From assembly GCA_947623505.1 (NCBI GenBank), contig CANQGT010000004.1:1-64000 (forward strand): DNA of 64,000 bases. The letters run 5' to 3'. Shown here piece by piece: positions 47,071 to 55,217 of the stretch; within the stretch, counting starts at the first letter, position 1, and each line of letters opens with the position of its first letter. A model generated the notes under the pieces. The model did no database searches, was not told the DNA's origin, and saw nothing but the letters and a program-made list of their open reading frames with translations. Both the position numbers and the translations under genes were made by a program. Source of the DNA: an uncultured Clostridia bacterium (lineage in GTDB: Bacteria; Bacillota; Clostridia; Oscillospirales; Acutalibacteraceae).

Positions 47071-47108
47071 CCCCAAGCGGTATTAAACCGTTTGGGGAAT
47101 ATTTTTTT
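47071..47108. terminator. Bidirectional terminator (small unit / eda)
   Basis: CCCCAAGCGGT and ACCGTTTGGGG form an 11-bp stem with one G-U and an ATTAA loop, followed by AATATTTTTTT. Read on the minus strand it can also end the uxaC-kdgK-eda transcript. Confidence 0.85.
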
Positions 47109-47167
47109 ACTATATTGCTTTAACAAATTCGTTTCTTTGCGAAAGGAAGACGATAAATTTCCGTGTT

Positions 47168-47827
47168 TTATTTCGTTGCCATTTCGGCTCTTGCCTCTTT
47201 TATGCGCTGAACAAAAAGCTTGCCCGTTTCGGTTATCTTATCGTAATCGCCCGTTTTCGCGCCGGCGATAAGCGATGAACCCGCACCGCAGGCGATAGCG
47301 CCCGCCTTTATCCAATCCTTAACGTTGTTTACGTCAACGCCGCCGGAAGGCATCATTATCGCATTCGGTATCGGCCCGTGTATATCCTTAATGAACGAGG
47401 GGCCCGCTATATCGCCGGGGAATACCTTAAGCACGTCGGCTCCGCATTCCATAGCGGCAACGGCCTCGGTGGGCGTATATATTCCGGGCATAGACGGTAT
47501 GCCGTATCTGTTGCAGCACTTTACCGTTTCGGGATCAAAATACGGAGCCACAACATATTCCGCGCCGGCAAGAATGGCTATTCTCGCGGTGGCGGCATCC
47601 ATAACGGTGCCCGCGCCGATAATTATTTCGCCGCTGCTGTATTTTGACCTCATAGCCTCTATAAGTTTATCCGCGTGCGGAACGGTGAAGGTAAGCTCTA
47701 TTGCCGCAACGCCGCCGGCAATGCAGGCGTCCGTAATTTTTTCCGCCTGCTCAACAGAAGTGGCGCGCACAACGGCGACAATGCCGACCTCCTGAATTTT
47801 AGCGAGTGTTTCGATTTTATTCGCCAT
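47168..47827 (-). CDS. eda: KDPG/KHG aldolase
   Basis: Class I aldolase that splits 2-keto-3-deoxy-6-phosphogluconate to pyruvate and glyceraldehyde-3-phosphate, the last step of the Ashwell pathway. The motifs are AVVRATSVEQA near the start, AIELTFTVPHA with the catalytic Glu, GAGTV, and the Schiff-base lysine in ADVLKVFPGD. IMMPSGGVDVNN is the phosphate-site block. Length 219 is normal. GGGAGGA lies about 11 bases before the ATG. It lies 58 bases after kdgK and closes the operon. Confidence 0.93.
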   Translation of the reverse strand: MANKIETLAKIQEVGIVAVVRATSVEQAEKITDACIAGGVAAIELTFTVPHADKLIEAMRSKYSSGEIIIGAGTVMDAATARIAILAGAEYVVAPYFDPETVKCCNRYGIPSMPGIYTPTEAVAAMECGADVLKVFPGDIAGPSFIKDIHGPIPNAIMMPSGGVDVNNVKDWIKAGAIACGAGSSLIAGAKTGDYDKITETGKLFVQRIKEARAEMATK

Positions 47828-47885
47828 AATTTTATTATCCTCCCAAAATTTATTCGGCCGCCAGTTGGCAAACCGTAAAAAATTA

Positions 47886-48983
47886 TTATCTCTGAACTCT
47901 GGCCGACGCGCCGTTTACCTTTGCCTCGACCTCTTTCAGCGAAGCCATCGAGGTATCTCCCGGCGTGGTCATCGCGAGCGCGCCGTGAACAACGCCGTAA
48001 TCTACGGCTTTCTGCGCGTCACCATAAGTCATAAGCCCATAGATAAGCCCCGAAGCGAAGCTGTCCCCTCCGCCGACTCTGTCTAATATCTCAAGTCCGG
48101 GAAATTCGATGGAATTATAAACCCTGCCGTCCGCGTAGCAGATAGCTTTCCAGTCGTTGACCGTGGCGGTTTTTACGGTGCGAAGCGTTGTGGCGATAAC
48201 CTTGAAATTCGGGTACGCTTTGCATACCTCGCCGAGCATCTTAACATAGCCGTCCATATTGAGCTCCTTGAGTTCGGCGTCGTTGCCCTCAACCTCAAAG
48301 CCGAGGCAGGCGGTGAAGTCTTCCTCGTTGCCTATCATAACGTCAACATATTTCGCAAGCTCATTATTTACCTCCTGCGCCTTCGCCTGACCGCCTATAT
48401 CGTTCCAAAGCGACGGCCTGTAGTTGAGATCGTAGGAAACGACCGTGCCGTATTTCTTTGCCGCCTTGACCGCCTCAATGGCGACCTGCGCCGAGCTTTC
48501 GGAAAGCGCCGCGAATATGCCGCCCGTGTGAAGCCAGCGCGCGCCGAGAGTACCGAATATATAATCCCAATCGAAATCGCCCGGCTTCATCTGGCTTATG
48601 GCGGTGTTGCCTCTGTCCGAAGCGCCGACGGCGCCCCTGATACCGAAGCCTCTTTCCGTGAAATTTATGCCGTTTCTCGTTGTTCTACCGATACCGTCGT
48701 ACTTAACCCATTTTATGAGAGAAGTGTCCACGCCGCCCTGAAGAATAAGGTCTTCAAGCAAACGGCCTATCTCGTTTTCTGCAAACGCCGTTGCGACGGC
48801 TGTTTTCATTCCGAAACATCTTCTCAAACCGCGGGCAACATTATATTCGCCGCCGCCCTCCCATGCTTTGAATGAGCGGGCGGTTTTGATCCTGCCCTCG
48901 CCGGGGTCAAGGCGAAGCATTATTTCTCCGAGGGATATTTCGTCAAACGCGCATTCTTCCTTAGGTCTTAAATTCAAGTTCAT
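47886..48983 (-). CDS. kdgK: 2-keto-3-deoxygluconate kinase (PfkB family)
   Basis: Carbohydrate kinase of the ribokinase/PfkB family that phosphorylates 2-keto-3-deoxygluconate. The GGGEYNVARGLRR segment is the N-terminal PfkB signature, VVSYDLNYRPSLW is the region typical of KDG kinases, and DRVGGGDSFASGLIYG is the C-terminal signature with the catalytic Asp. I choose MNLNLRPKE at 48983, since GGAGGA lies 6 bases upstream; the longer ORF overlaps uxaC. At 365 residues it is a little longer than most KdgK proteins. Context between uxaC and eda settles the substrate. Confidence 0.9.
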   Translation of the reverse strand: MNLNLRPKEECAFDEISLGEIMLRLDPGEGRIKTARSFKAWEGGGEYNVARGLRRCFGMKTAVATAFAENEIGRLLEDLILQGGVDTSLIKWVKYDGIGRTTRNGINFTERGFGIRGAVGASDRGNTAISQMKPGDFDWDYIFGTLGARWLHTGGIFAALSESSAQVAIEAVKAAKKYGTVVSYDLNYRPSLWNDIGGQAKAQEVNNELAKYVDVMIGNEEDFTACLGFEVEGNDAELKELNMDGYVKMLGEVCKAYPNFKVIATTLRTVKTATVNDWKAICYADGRVYNSIEFPGLEILDRVGGGDSFASGLIYGLMTYGDAQKAVDYGVVHGALAMTTPGDTSMASLKEVEAKVNGASARVQR

Positions 48984-49000
48984 TTTTCGTCCTCCAAATA

Positions 49001-50401
49001 TCAAAATTTAAAATAATTCATAGCGTTATAATAAGAGATGCCCTGCACTATTTCTTTAAGTATCTCCGTATCGTTCGCGTACCGGCCGTCCTCTACCCAT
49101 CTGCCGACGAGCCTGCAAAGGATACGGCGGAAATAATCGTGCCTGCCGTAGGAAGTTATGGAACGCGAATCCGTCTCCATTCCTATAAACTTTCCGAGTA
49201 TGCCGAGATTGCCGAGAGTTTTCATCTGCTCGGTCATTCCGTCCATAGTATCAAGGAACCACCAGGCGGGGCCGAACTGGAGCTTGGACTGCGCCTCATC
49301 GCTCTGGAAATTGCCGAGCATAGTCGCAAGCACGGTATTATCCTTTGGATTCAGATTGAAAAGCACTGTTTTTGGGAGCTTTCCTTTTACATTAAGCGCA
49401 TCGAGAAAACGGCTGAGCGGGTAGGCAATTTCACGGTCGCCCACGGAATCGAAACCTATATCCGCGCCTTTTTCCGCGAACATGGCGGTGTTGTTGTTTC
49501 TCATTGCACCTATATGGATTTCCATTGCCCAACCGAGCTTGTGATACTTTTCACCGAGCGCGAGCATTATTTTCGTTTTGTACGCGTCCGTTCCCTCAAG
49601 GGAAACGCTCCCGCCGTTCATCGCCCGCTCAAAAACGGCGTTTATATCGCGATCCTCGGCCTCCTTATACGGAACATAGTCGAAGGACTGATCCGATATT
49701 TTGCAGCCGACAGATTTGAAATAATCGGCGCGTTTGAGCAACGCGGCGATAACGTCTTTATATGATTTTATCTCAATTCCGGCGGTTTTGCCGAGAAGAG
49801 CTATATATTCGGCAAAGCCGGAAAGATTCATATTGAGCGCCTTGTCGGGGCGGAAAGTCGGCAGCACCTTGCAGTCAAAGCCCTGCGCGTCTTTAAGCAG
49901 TTTATGATATTTCAGATCGTCGGTCGGATCGTCCGTTGTGCATATCACCTTAACATTTGAGCGGGAGATAATGCTTTGCGGCCTGAAATCATTTTCGGCA
50001 ATTATATTATTTGCCCTGTCGTATATCTCGTCGGCTGTTTTGGAGCAAAGAGGAGTCGTTATCCCGAAATATTTTTTCAGCTCGATATGAGCCCAGTGAT
50101 AAAGCGGATTTCCGATCGCGTATTGCAGGGCGTAGGCGAATTTTTCAAATTTTTCCCTGCCCGTTCTGTTCCCCGTGCAGTAATCCTCACCGATTCCGCA
50201 GGAGCGCATCGCGCGCCATTTATAGTGATCGCCCGCAAGCCAAAGCTCCGAAATATCCTTGGGAGGAGCGTTTTCGTAAATTTCCTTGGGGCTGAGGTGG
50301 CAGTGATAATCGCACACCGGTAAATCTTCGCAGTAATCGTGAAAAAGGCGTTTTGCCGTATCGGTATCAAGCAGAAAATCCGCGTCCATAAATTCTTTCA
50401 C
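49001..50401 (-). CDS. uxaC: Glucuronate/galacturonate isomerase
   Basis: Converts D-glucuronate to fructuronate and D-galacturonate to tagaturonate, first step of uronate catabolism. It belongs to the amidohydrolase-like fold; the metal motif is CDYHCHLSPKEIYENA, and KVLPTFRPDKALN and WAMEIHIGAMRNNNT are UxaC blocks. Length 466 is normal. The start is GTG with GGGGAGG 7 bases upstream; an ATG four codons in has a poorer site. It is the first gene of uxaC-kdgK-eda. The reductase (UxaB/UxuB) and dehydratase (UxaA/UxuA) needed between the steps are not in the window. Confidence 0.95.
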   Translation of the reverse strand: MKEFMDADFLLDTDTAKRLFHDYCEDLPVCDYHCHLSPKEIYENAPPKDISELWLAGDHYKWRAMRSCGIGEDYCTGNRTGREKFEKFAYALQYAIGNPLYHWAHIELKKYFGITTPLCSKTADEIYDRANNIIAENDFRPQSIISRSNVKVICTTDDPTDDLKYHKLLKDAQGFDCKVLPTFRPDKALNMNLSGFAEYIALLGKTAGIEIKSYKDVIAALLKRADYFKSVGCKISDQSFDYVPYKEAEDRDINAVFERAMNGGSVSLEGTDAYKTKIMLALGEKYHKLGWAMEIHIGAMRNNNTAMFAEKGADIGFDSVGDREIAYPLSRFLDALNVKGKLPKTVLFNLNPKDNTVLATMLGNFQSDEAQSKLQFGPAWWFLDTMDGMTEQMKTLGNLGILGKFIGMETDSRSITSYGRHDYFRRILCRLVGRWVEDGRYANDTEILKEIVQGISYYNAMNYFKF

Positions 50402-50432
50402 AAAGAAACCTCCCCGCTTTAAATTTACATAT

Positions 50433-50461
50433 ATTATATACTTCCGTTTAAGCTATTTCAA
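50433..50461 (-). promoter_or_regulatory. Promoter of uxaC-kdgK-eda
   Basis: Minus strand: TTGAAA (50456-50461), a 17-bp spacer and TATAAT (50433-50438), 31 bases before the GTG start. Confidence 0.65.
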
Positions 50462-50487
50462 GCAAATTTATCCTTAAAATAATTTTA

Positions 50488-50516
50488 TTGAATAAAAGAC
50501 GGCAGACTGATATAAT
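50488..50516 (+). promoter_or_regulatory. Promoter of the LOG-family gene
   Basis: TTGAAT, a 17-bp spacer and TATAAT. It diverges from the uxaC promoter, with the -35 elements 26 bases apart. It supports a start downstream of the ORF-track start. Confidence 0.6.
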
Positions 50517-50625
50517 AAAAATACAAAATATATTCGCTCAGACGGCAAAATATTTAAGGCGGCAGCCGAACGCGCGCCATTTGAAATATACCGCCCGAAA
50601 GCGAAATAATAAAAAGGGTGATAAA

Positions 50626-51228
50626 ATGAACATTTGCGTTTTCGGAGCCTCAAGCGATATTATCGACGATAAATATATTGACGCGGCATATAAGCTCGGA
50701 AGCGAGATGGCAAGGCGGAATATCGGCCTTGTTTTCGGCGGCGGGAACTGCGGCGTTATGGGCGCTTCCGCCAGAGGCGAATTTGACAACGGCGGCTATA
50801 TTTTAGGCGTTGCCCCGCACTTTATGAAAATACACAATCTGCTGTTTGACAACTGCACAAAATTCAAGCACACGGAAACGATGAGCGAGAGAAAAACCTA
50901 TATGGAGGATCACGCCGACGCTTTCATCATCGCTCCGGGCGGCGTAGGCACCTTTGAGGAGTTTTTCGAGGTCTACACATTAAAGCAGCTTGGCAGGCAC
51001 AACAAGGCCATAGCCATATTCAACGTTTGCGGATATTATGACAAAATGATAGATATGCTTGAGCATTCGGTCGATGAGAATTTCATAAAAAGAGATTCTC
51101 TTGAGCTTATCGAAGTGTTTGACAAGGTTGAACCGATGCTTGACTATATCGAAAATTACAAGGGCGTTGACACGGACGTTATGAAAGTGCGCTACGCGTT
51201 TCTTCAGGACGGAGAAAAAATGGAATAA
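50626..51228 (+). CDS. LOG-family protein (TIGR00730)
   Basis: A 200-residue Rossmann-fold protein of the LOG family, related to phosphoribohydrolases that cut nucleoside monophosphates or cytokinin ribotides. The motif FGGGNCGVMGA and the PGGxGTxxE motif (APGGVGTFEEFFEV) are intact, as in active enzymes. The start at 50626 is chosen for AAAGGGTG 5-6 bases upstream; the 46 extra residues of the ORF track would run through the promoter leader. Bacterial substrates are mostly unknown, with AMP-like nucleotides likely. Single gene with its own promoter and terminator. Confidence 0.88.
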   Translation: MNICVFGASSDIIDDKYIDAAYKLGSEMARRNIGLVFGGGNCGVMGASARGEFDNGGYILGVAPHFMKIHNLLFDNCTKFKHTETMSERKTYMEDHADAFIIAPGGVGTFEEFFEVYTLKQLGRHNKAIAIFNVCGYYDKMIDMLEHSVDENFIKRDSLELIEVFDKVEPMLDYIENYKGVDTDVMKVRYAFLQDGEKME

Positions 51229-51242
51229 ACGCCGATCATAAC

Positions 51243-51275
51243 AAAAAAGCCGGTGAGCAATCACCGACTTTTTGC
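51243..51275. terminator. Bidirectional terminator (LOG gene / rplL)
   Basis: CGGTGA and TCACCG with a GCAA loop, extended by AAAAAG / CTTTTT after one mismatch. It ends both converging transcription units. Confidence 0.75.
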
Positions 51276-51288
51276 TTTTTTTATTTAA

Positions 51289-51666
51289 TTACTTGAGCTC
51301 AACCTCAGCGCCGGCTTCGGTAAGAGCGGCCTTAAGAGCCTCTGCGTCGGCAGTGGGAACGGCTTCCTTAACGGTTGCGGGCGCGGCGTCAACGATAGCC
51401 TTAGCCTCTTTAAGTCCGAGGCCTGTAGCCTCACGAACAGCCTTAATAACAGCGATCTTGTTTGCGCCTACGCTTGTAAGTACAACGTCAAACTCTGTCT
51501 TTTCCTCGGCTGCGGGAGCGCCGCTGTCTACCGGGCCGGCAACTGCAACTGCCGCGGCAGCGCTTACGCCGAATTCTTCTTCTACTGCTGATACGAGCTC
51601 CGAAAGCTCAAGAACGGTAAGAGTTTTAAGCTCTTCAACGATCTTAGTTACGTTTTCTGATGCCAT
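51289..51666 (-). CDS. rplL: Ribosomal protein L7/L12
   Basis: Acidic stalk protein of the 50S subunit that recruits and stimulates translation GTPases. The N-terminal dimer domain ([29 protein letters not shown]), an Ala-rich hinge and the C-terminal domain ([40 protein letters not shown]) are complete. I choose MASENVT at 51666 with GGAGGA 7 bases upstream. It lies 36 bases after rplJ and shares its leader and promoter. Confidence 0.97.
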   Translation of the reverse strand: MASENVTKIVEELKTLTVLELSELVSAVEEEFGVSAAAAVAVAGPVDSGAPAAEEKTEFDVVLTSVGANKIAVIKAVREATGLGLKEAKAIVDAAPATVKEAVPTADAEALKAALTEAGAEVELK

Positions 51667-51702
51667 TTTTATTTCCTCCAAATAAAATTTAATTTTTGCC
51701 GA

Positions 51703-52269
51703 TTATTCGGCCGTTTCGGTTGCGGGAGCTTCCTCACTCGGAGCCTCCGCGGTTTTTGCTTTTAAACATTCTTCCGCGCCGCCCTTGTCAACAATGGCTT
51801 TAACACCTCTTGCGAATGCCGCTATCGGAGCGCTGAATACGCTGCAAACCGTTGCGAGAAGAACCTCTCTGGACGGAAGCTTTGCAAGCGACTGGAGCTT
51901 TTCCGTGCTGATAACCGCGCCGTCAAGATAACCTGACTTGAGGGTAAAGTTTTTGTGATTGTCCGCGAACTTCTGAAGAATACGCGCCGACGCAACATAA
52001 TCGTCCGCGCTGGTTGCAAGCGCCGTTGTGCCCTCAAGGACATCGTCAAGACCGCCGAGACCCGCGTCGTCCGCGGCTCTTTTAAGGAGCGTGTTTTTAA
52101 CTACCGTGTATTCCACGCCCGCCTCGCGCAGCTCTTTGCGCAGCTTAGTATCGTCCTCAACGGTGATACCCTTGTAGTCGACTACAACGCCTGCAATGGA
52201 GCCCTTGATTCTCTCGGCAAGAGCGGCAACCTGTGCCTGTTTCTTTTCAAGAATTGCTGTGCTTGGCAT
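51703..52269 (-). CDS. rplJ: Ribosomal protein L10
   Basis: Base of the ribosomal stalk, binding 23S rRNA and L7/L12 dimers through its C-terminal helix. The N-terminus MPSTAILEKKQAQVAALAERIKGSIAGVVVDYKGI and VKNTLLKRAA are L10 blocks. I choose the ATG at 52269 with GGAGG 8 bases upstream. The C-terminal tail is acidic (SEEAPATETAE) and slightly longer than usual. The gene follows an L10 leader and its own strong promoter, so rplJL can be regulated separately from rplKA. Confidence 0.96.
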   Translation of the reverse strand: MPSTAILEKKQAQVAALAERIKGSIAGVVVDYKGITVEDDTKLRKELREAGVEYTVVKNTLLKRAADDAGLGGLDDVLEGTTALATSADDYVASARILQKFADNHKNFTLKSGYLDGAVISTEKLQSLAKLPSREVLLATVCSVFSAPIAAFARGVKAIVDKGGAEECLKAKTAEAPSEEAPATETAE

Positions 52270-52329
52270 TAACCGTACCTCCATACTTATTTGCCGCCCG
52301 AAAGAGCGGACTTAAGGCTGTTTCCAAAA

Positions 52330-52466
52330 AGAAAAGTGCATTCCGAAAGAGGAATGCACAACATTTCTAATATATATAACAATATTATATATTACCGAAA
52401 ATGCTCATTCCTCGGCAGGCGATAAACTTACACCGAAAAGGTACCTGCTGTCTTTGGTTGAACAGC
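52330..52466 (-). ncRNA. L10 ribosomal-protein leader
   Basis: The minus-strand transcript between the rplJ promoter and rplJ contains AAGACAGCAGGTACC and GCCTGCCGAGGAATGAGC, the conserved elements of the L10 leader, where L10 (or L10-L12) binds to repress its own operon. At its end GTGCATTCC / GGAATGCAC (52336-52359) followed by TTTTC forms a terminator-like hairpin that could act as an attenuator. The call is from memory of the leader family. Confidence 0.8.
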
Positions 52467-52472
52467 GAACGT

Positions 52473-52501
52473 ATTATAACACAAGGCAAGCGCCTTGTCA
52501 A
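52473..52501 (-). promoter_or_regulatory. Promoter of rplJ-rplL
   Basis: Minus strand: TTGACA (52496-52501), a 17-bp spacer and TATAAT (52473-52478), a perfect consensus promoter directly after rplA. Confidence 0.85.
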
Positions 52502-52510
52502 TACCTGAAT

Positions 52511-53218
52511 TTACTGCGCCGCGGCGCCGGAGCCGACCCTGTTAGGATTGATGCGAATGCCGGGGCCCATAGTTGACGCTACCGCGCAGGACTTGATATA
52601 CTGCCCCTTAGCGGCGGCGGGCTTTGCCTTGATTATCGCGTCGAGCAGCGCATTGAAATTTTCAAGCAATTTCTCGGTGCCGAATGAAGCCTTGCCTATC
52701 GGGCAATGAATGATATTTGATTTATCGAGACGGTATTCGATCTTACCGGCTTTAGCGTCCGTAACGGCCTTGGCAACGTCCATAGTTACCGTTCCGGCCT
52801 TGGGCGAGGGCATAAGCCCGCGGGGGCCGAGAACCTTACCCAAGCGACCTACAAAGCCCATCATATCGGGGCTGGCGATGGCAACGTCAAATTCCATCCA
52901 ACCGCCCTGTATTTTCGTTACGAGATCCGCGTCGCCCACGATATCAGCGCCCGCCTCTTCGGCGGCCTTTGCGAGATCGCCCTTCGCGAACACCGCAACC
53001 CTTACGTCCTTACCTGTTCCGTTAGGCAGAACAACCGCGCCGCGAACCTGCTGATCAGCATGGCGGGAGTCAACGCCCAAACGAACGTGAACTTCTATTG
53101 TTTCATCGAATTTTGCCGTTGCCGTTTTTGCCGCGAGATCAAGCGCCTCGGCGGTTTCATATAATGCCGAACGGTCAATGAGCTTCGCGCTGTCTGTATA
53201 TTTCTTTCCGTGTTTCAT
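52511..53218 (-). CDS. rplA: Ribosomal protein L1
   Basis: L1 stalk protein of the 50S subunit, binding 23S rRNA near the E site; in many bacteria it also represses its own operon. [29 protein letters not shown] is the usual start, and the two-domain structure is complete, with [19 protein letters not shown] and [18 protein letters not shown]. Length 235 is normal. GGAGGTAA lies about 7 bases before the ATG. It lies about 50 bases after rplK. Confidence 0.97.
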   Translation of the reverse strand: MKHGKKYTDSAKLIDRSALYETAEALDLAAKTATAKFDETIEVHVRLGVDSRHADQQVRGAVVLPNGTGKDVRVAVFAKGDLAKAAEEAGADIVGDADLVTKIQGGWMEFDVAIASPDMMGFVGRLGKVLGPRGLMPSPKAGTVTMDVAKAVTDAKAGKIEYRLDKSNIIHCPIGKASFGTEKLLENFNALLDAIIKAKPAAAKGQYIKSCAVASTMGPGIRINPNRVGSGAAAQ

Positions 53219-53267
53219 AATAAATTACCTCCAGTGGTTAATCGGATTTTTCCTCCCACACGGGGAA

Positions 53268-53693
53268 TCAGTCTTCAACTTCCACGCCCATACTGCGCGC
53301 GGTGCCTGCTATCATACTCATTGCGGACTCAAGATTTGCCGCGTTGAGATCGGGGAGCTTCGTTTCGGCTATCTGCTGAACCTGAGCCTTTGTTATCTTT
53401 GCTACCTTGGTTTTGTTCGGAACGCCGGAACCGGATTCGATCCCGCAGGCTTTCTTTATAAGAACCGCCGCGGGGGGCGTTTTCGTTACGAACGTGAATG
53501 AACGGTCTTCAAAAACGGTGATAACGACCGGAATGATAAGGCCGGCGTCGTTCTTCGTTCTTTCGTTGAACTCCTTCGTAAACGCCATAATGTTTACACC
53601 GTGCTGACCGAGCGCAGGGCCTACCGGGGGCGCCGGCGTTGCTTTGCCTGCGGGGATCTGAAGTTTGATTAAACCTACTACCTTCTGAGCCAT
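53268..53693 (-). CDS. rplK: Ribosomal protein L11
   Basis: 50S protein of the GTPase-associated centre that binds 23S rRNA and EF-G. The sequence [43 protein letters not shown] is unmistakable, and the C-terminal RNA-binding domain ends in [13 protein letters not shown] choose the ATG at 53693 since AGGAGGA lies 8 bases upstream; the 18 extra residues of the ORF track are intergenic. About 105 bases separate it from nusG; I see no terminator there. Confidence 0.97.
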   Translation of the reverse strand: MAQKVVGLIKLQIPAGKATPAPPVGPALGQHGVNIMAFTKEFNERTKNDAGLIIPVVITVFEDRSFTFVTKTPPAAVLIKKACGIESGSGVPNKTKVAKITKAQVQQIAETKLPDLNAANLESAMSMIAGTARSMGVEVED

Positions 53694-53798
53694 AAATAAA
53701 TTTCCTCCTAAAAAATGTGGTTTGGCGGGAAAGCAATTCCCTCCCACTCACCGCAAAGCGGTGAACAATAAGCAGATATACTGCGTATTACCTTAATG

Positions 53799-54323
53799 TT
53801 AATCCTTGATCTTTTCAAGCTGATCAAGCTCAAATTCAACGGACGTTTCCCTGCCGAACATGGAAATGGAAACGAGAACGCTGTTTTTGCCGACGTCAAC
53901 GGATTCAACGGTGCCCGAGAAGCCCTCGAGAGGCCCGTCTATTACGTTTACAAGATCGCCCGCCGCGTAAGATACCTCTACGCTTATCTTTTCGATGCCG
54001 AGCTTCTTTACCTCCTCGTCGGTGAGGGGTACGGGCTTGCTTTCGGGGCCAACAAAGCCCGTGCAGCCTCTGATATTGCGGACAACATACCACGTGTCGT
54101 CGTTCATTACCATTTTAACGAGCACATAGCCGGGAAAGATTTTTCTTTCCACTTCCTTTTTCTTGCCGTCCTCTTTGATTTCCACGACCGTTTCTGTGGG
54201 AACTGAAACCTCCTGAATCAAATCTTGGAGATTGCGGTTTTCAACAACGGTCTGAATATTGCTCGCCACCTTGTTTTCATAGCCCGAAAACGTGTGTGCA
54301 ACATACCATTTAGCTTCTTCCAT
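53799..54323 (-). CDS. nusG: Transcription elongation factor NusG
   Basis: Binds RNA polymerase and affects pausing, Rho function and coupling to the ribosome. The N-terminal NGN domain starts WYVAHTFSGYENKVASNIQ, with KIFPGYVLVKMVMND and RGCTGFVG, and the C-terminal KOW domain is GDLVNVIDGPLEGFSGTVESVD. Length 174 is normal. GGAGG lies before the ATG at 54323. secE precedes it by 44 bases, the classic secE-nusG order. Confidence 0.96.
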   Translation of the reverse strand: MEEAKWYVAHTFSGYENKVASNIQTVVENRNLQDLIQEVSVPTETVVEIKEDGKKKEVERKIFPGYVLVKMVMNDDTWYVVRNIRGCTGFVGPESKPVPLTDEEVKKLGIEKISVEVSYAAGDLVNVIDGPLEGFSGTVESVDVGKNSVLVSISMFGRETSVEFELDQLEKIKD

Positions 54324-54367
54324 ATGGATTTAAGCCTCCGTAAATAAATTCAGCCTGCCCGCGTCAA

Positions 54368-54826
54368 TCACTTCGACGAGCTCTCGGAATTTCCTTCGTT
54401 CGCGGCGCTGCTCGCTGCCGTGCTGCCTGCTGCGGTTGTGCCGGCGGCCGTGCTGCCTGTTGACGACGCGCCCGTGCCGCTTTCAGAATCGGCGGCAGTT
54501 GACGAACCCGCCTGCGACGTATTGCTTTCGGAGCCCGCCTCAGCCGAATCGCTTACGGAAGTCGTTGTGGTGGTGGGAGCAAGATTTTTAATTCCCTTAA
54601 GACCAAGTGAAAGACCTGTATCAACAATATAGATCGCAACGCCTACTATGATCGTTACAAACAAAACTATCGCCGCGTTCTTGAGCGTTTCTTTCGCGGT
54701 CGGCCAAACTACCTTTTTGCGCTCCGAGTTAACGCTTTTGAAGAAAGAGGCAACGGATTTCAACGGATTCTTTCTTGCTTTTTTCTTTTTTTCTGCCTTT
54801 TCGGGCTTCTTTTTTTCTTCCGCCAT
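54368..54826 (-). CDS. secE: SecE with long Ser/Thr/Ala-rich tail
   Basis: Small subunit of the SecYEG translocon. Residues 20-75 are a normal single-helix SecE: FFKSVNSERKKVVWPTAKETLKNAAIVLFVTIIVGVAIYIVDTGLSLGLKGI. The N-terminus is a lysine-rich stretch. After the family normally ends, the protein continues for about 70 residues of Ser, Thr, Ala and Gly (TTTTTSVSDSAEAGSESNTSQAGSS and more), which would lie outside the membrane. The tail has no stop or frame break in it and uses the same frame. GGAGGA precedes the ATG by 6-7 bases. The core call is sure; the purpose of the tail is unknown. Confidence 0.92.
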   Translation of the reverse strand: MAEEKKKPEKAEKKKKARKNPLKSVASFFKSVNSERKKVVWPTAKETLKNAAIVLFVTIIVGVAIYIVDTGLSLGLKGIKNLAPTTTTTSVSDSAEAGSESNTSQAGSSTAADSESGTGASSTGSTAAGTTAAGSTAASSAANEGNSESSSK

Positions 54827-54838
54827 TGCTATCCTCCG

Positions 54839-54988
54839 TTACTTCGTCTCTCTGTGAAGAGTATGTTTTCTGCAGAATGGGCAATACTTGTTCATTTCAA
54901 GTCTGTCCGGAGTATTCTTTTTGTTCTTCATCGTGTTGTAATTGCGTTGTTTGCATTCAGTGCAAGCCAAAGTGATCTTAACTCTCAT
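54839..54988 (-). CDS. rpmG: Ribosomal protein L33
   Basis: A 49-residue 50S protein of the zinc-binding (C+) type: CTECKQRNY and CPFCRKH give two CxxC pairs. [49 protein letters not shown] is complete. I choose the ATG at 54988, since GGAGGCG lies upstream, so the first 19 residues of the ORF track are leader. It is the first gene of rpmG-secE-nusG-rplK-rplA, the normal order in Firmicutes. Confidence 0.96.
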   Translation of the reverse strand: MRVKITLACTECKQRNYNTMKNKKNTPDRLEMNKYCPFCRKHTLHRETK

Positions 54989-55102
54989 TTCGACGCCTCC
55001 GTTTAAATTTCGATTTTTGATCTCCCTCTGCCGAACGAACGGCAAGCCGCAAAAGCGGGCAGGAAAAGGGCAAAAAAATTAACCCCTTTCAGAGGTAAAC
55101 AT

Positions 55103-55132
55103 ACTATATCACAAGCCACCCGAAAAAGTCAA
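55103..55132 (-). promoter_or_regulatory. Promoter of rpmG-secE-nusG-rplKA
   Basis: Minus strand: TTGACT (55127-55132), an 18-bp spacer and TATAGT (55103-55108), with about 108 bases of leader. Confidence 0.6.
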
Positions 55133-55217
55133 GCAAATTCCGCAAAAAATTTGCAATTATCCTCGATTTATATTATTATAATAAAAACACACATATATAT
55201 TGTATTTCGGTGATAGT

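Larger units (their letters stand above)
46906..47108 (+). ncRNA. Predicted structured small transcript
   Basis: A unit with a consensus promoter and a strong terminator but only a 28-codon ORF. The transcript has several inverted repeats: AATGAGTT (46910) with AACTCATT (46944), enclosing the Shine-Dalgarno and start codon; TGCC/GGCA around codons 13-18; and ACAGCAT (47004) with ATGCTGT (47043). I match it to no known RNA family. It may be a regulatory RNA, a peptide mRNA, or both. Confidence 0.5.
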
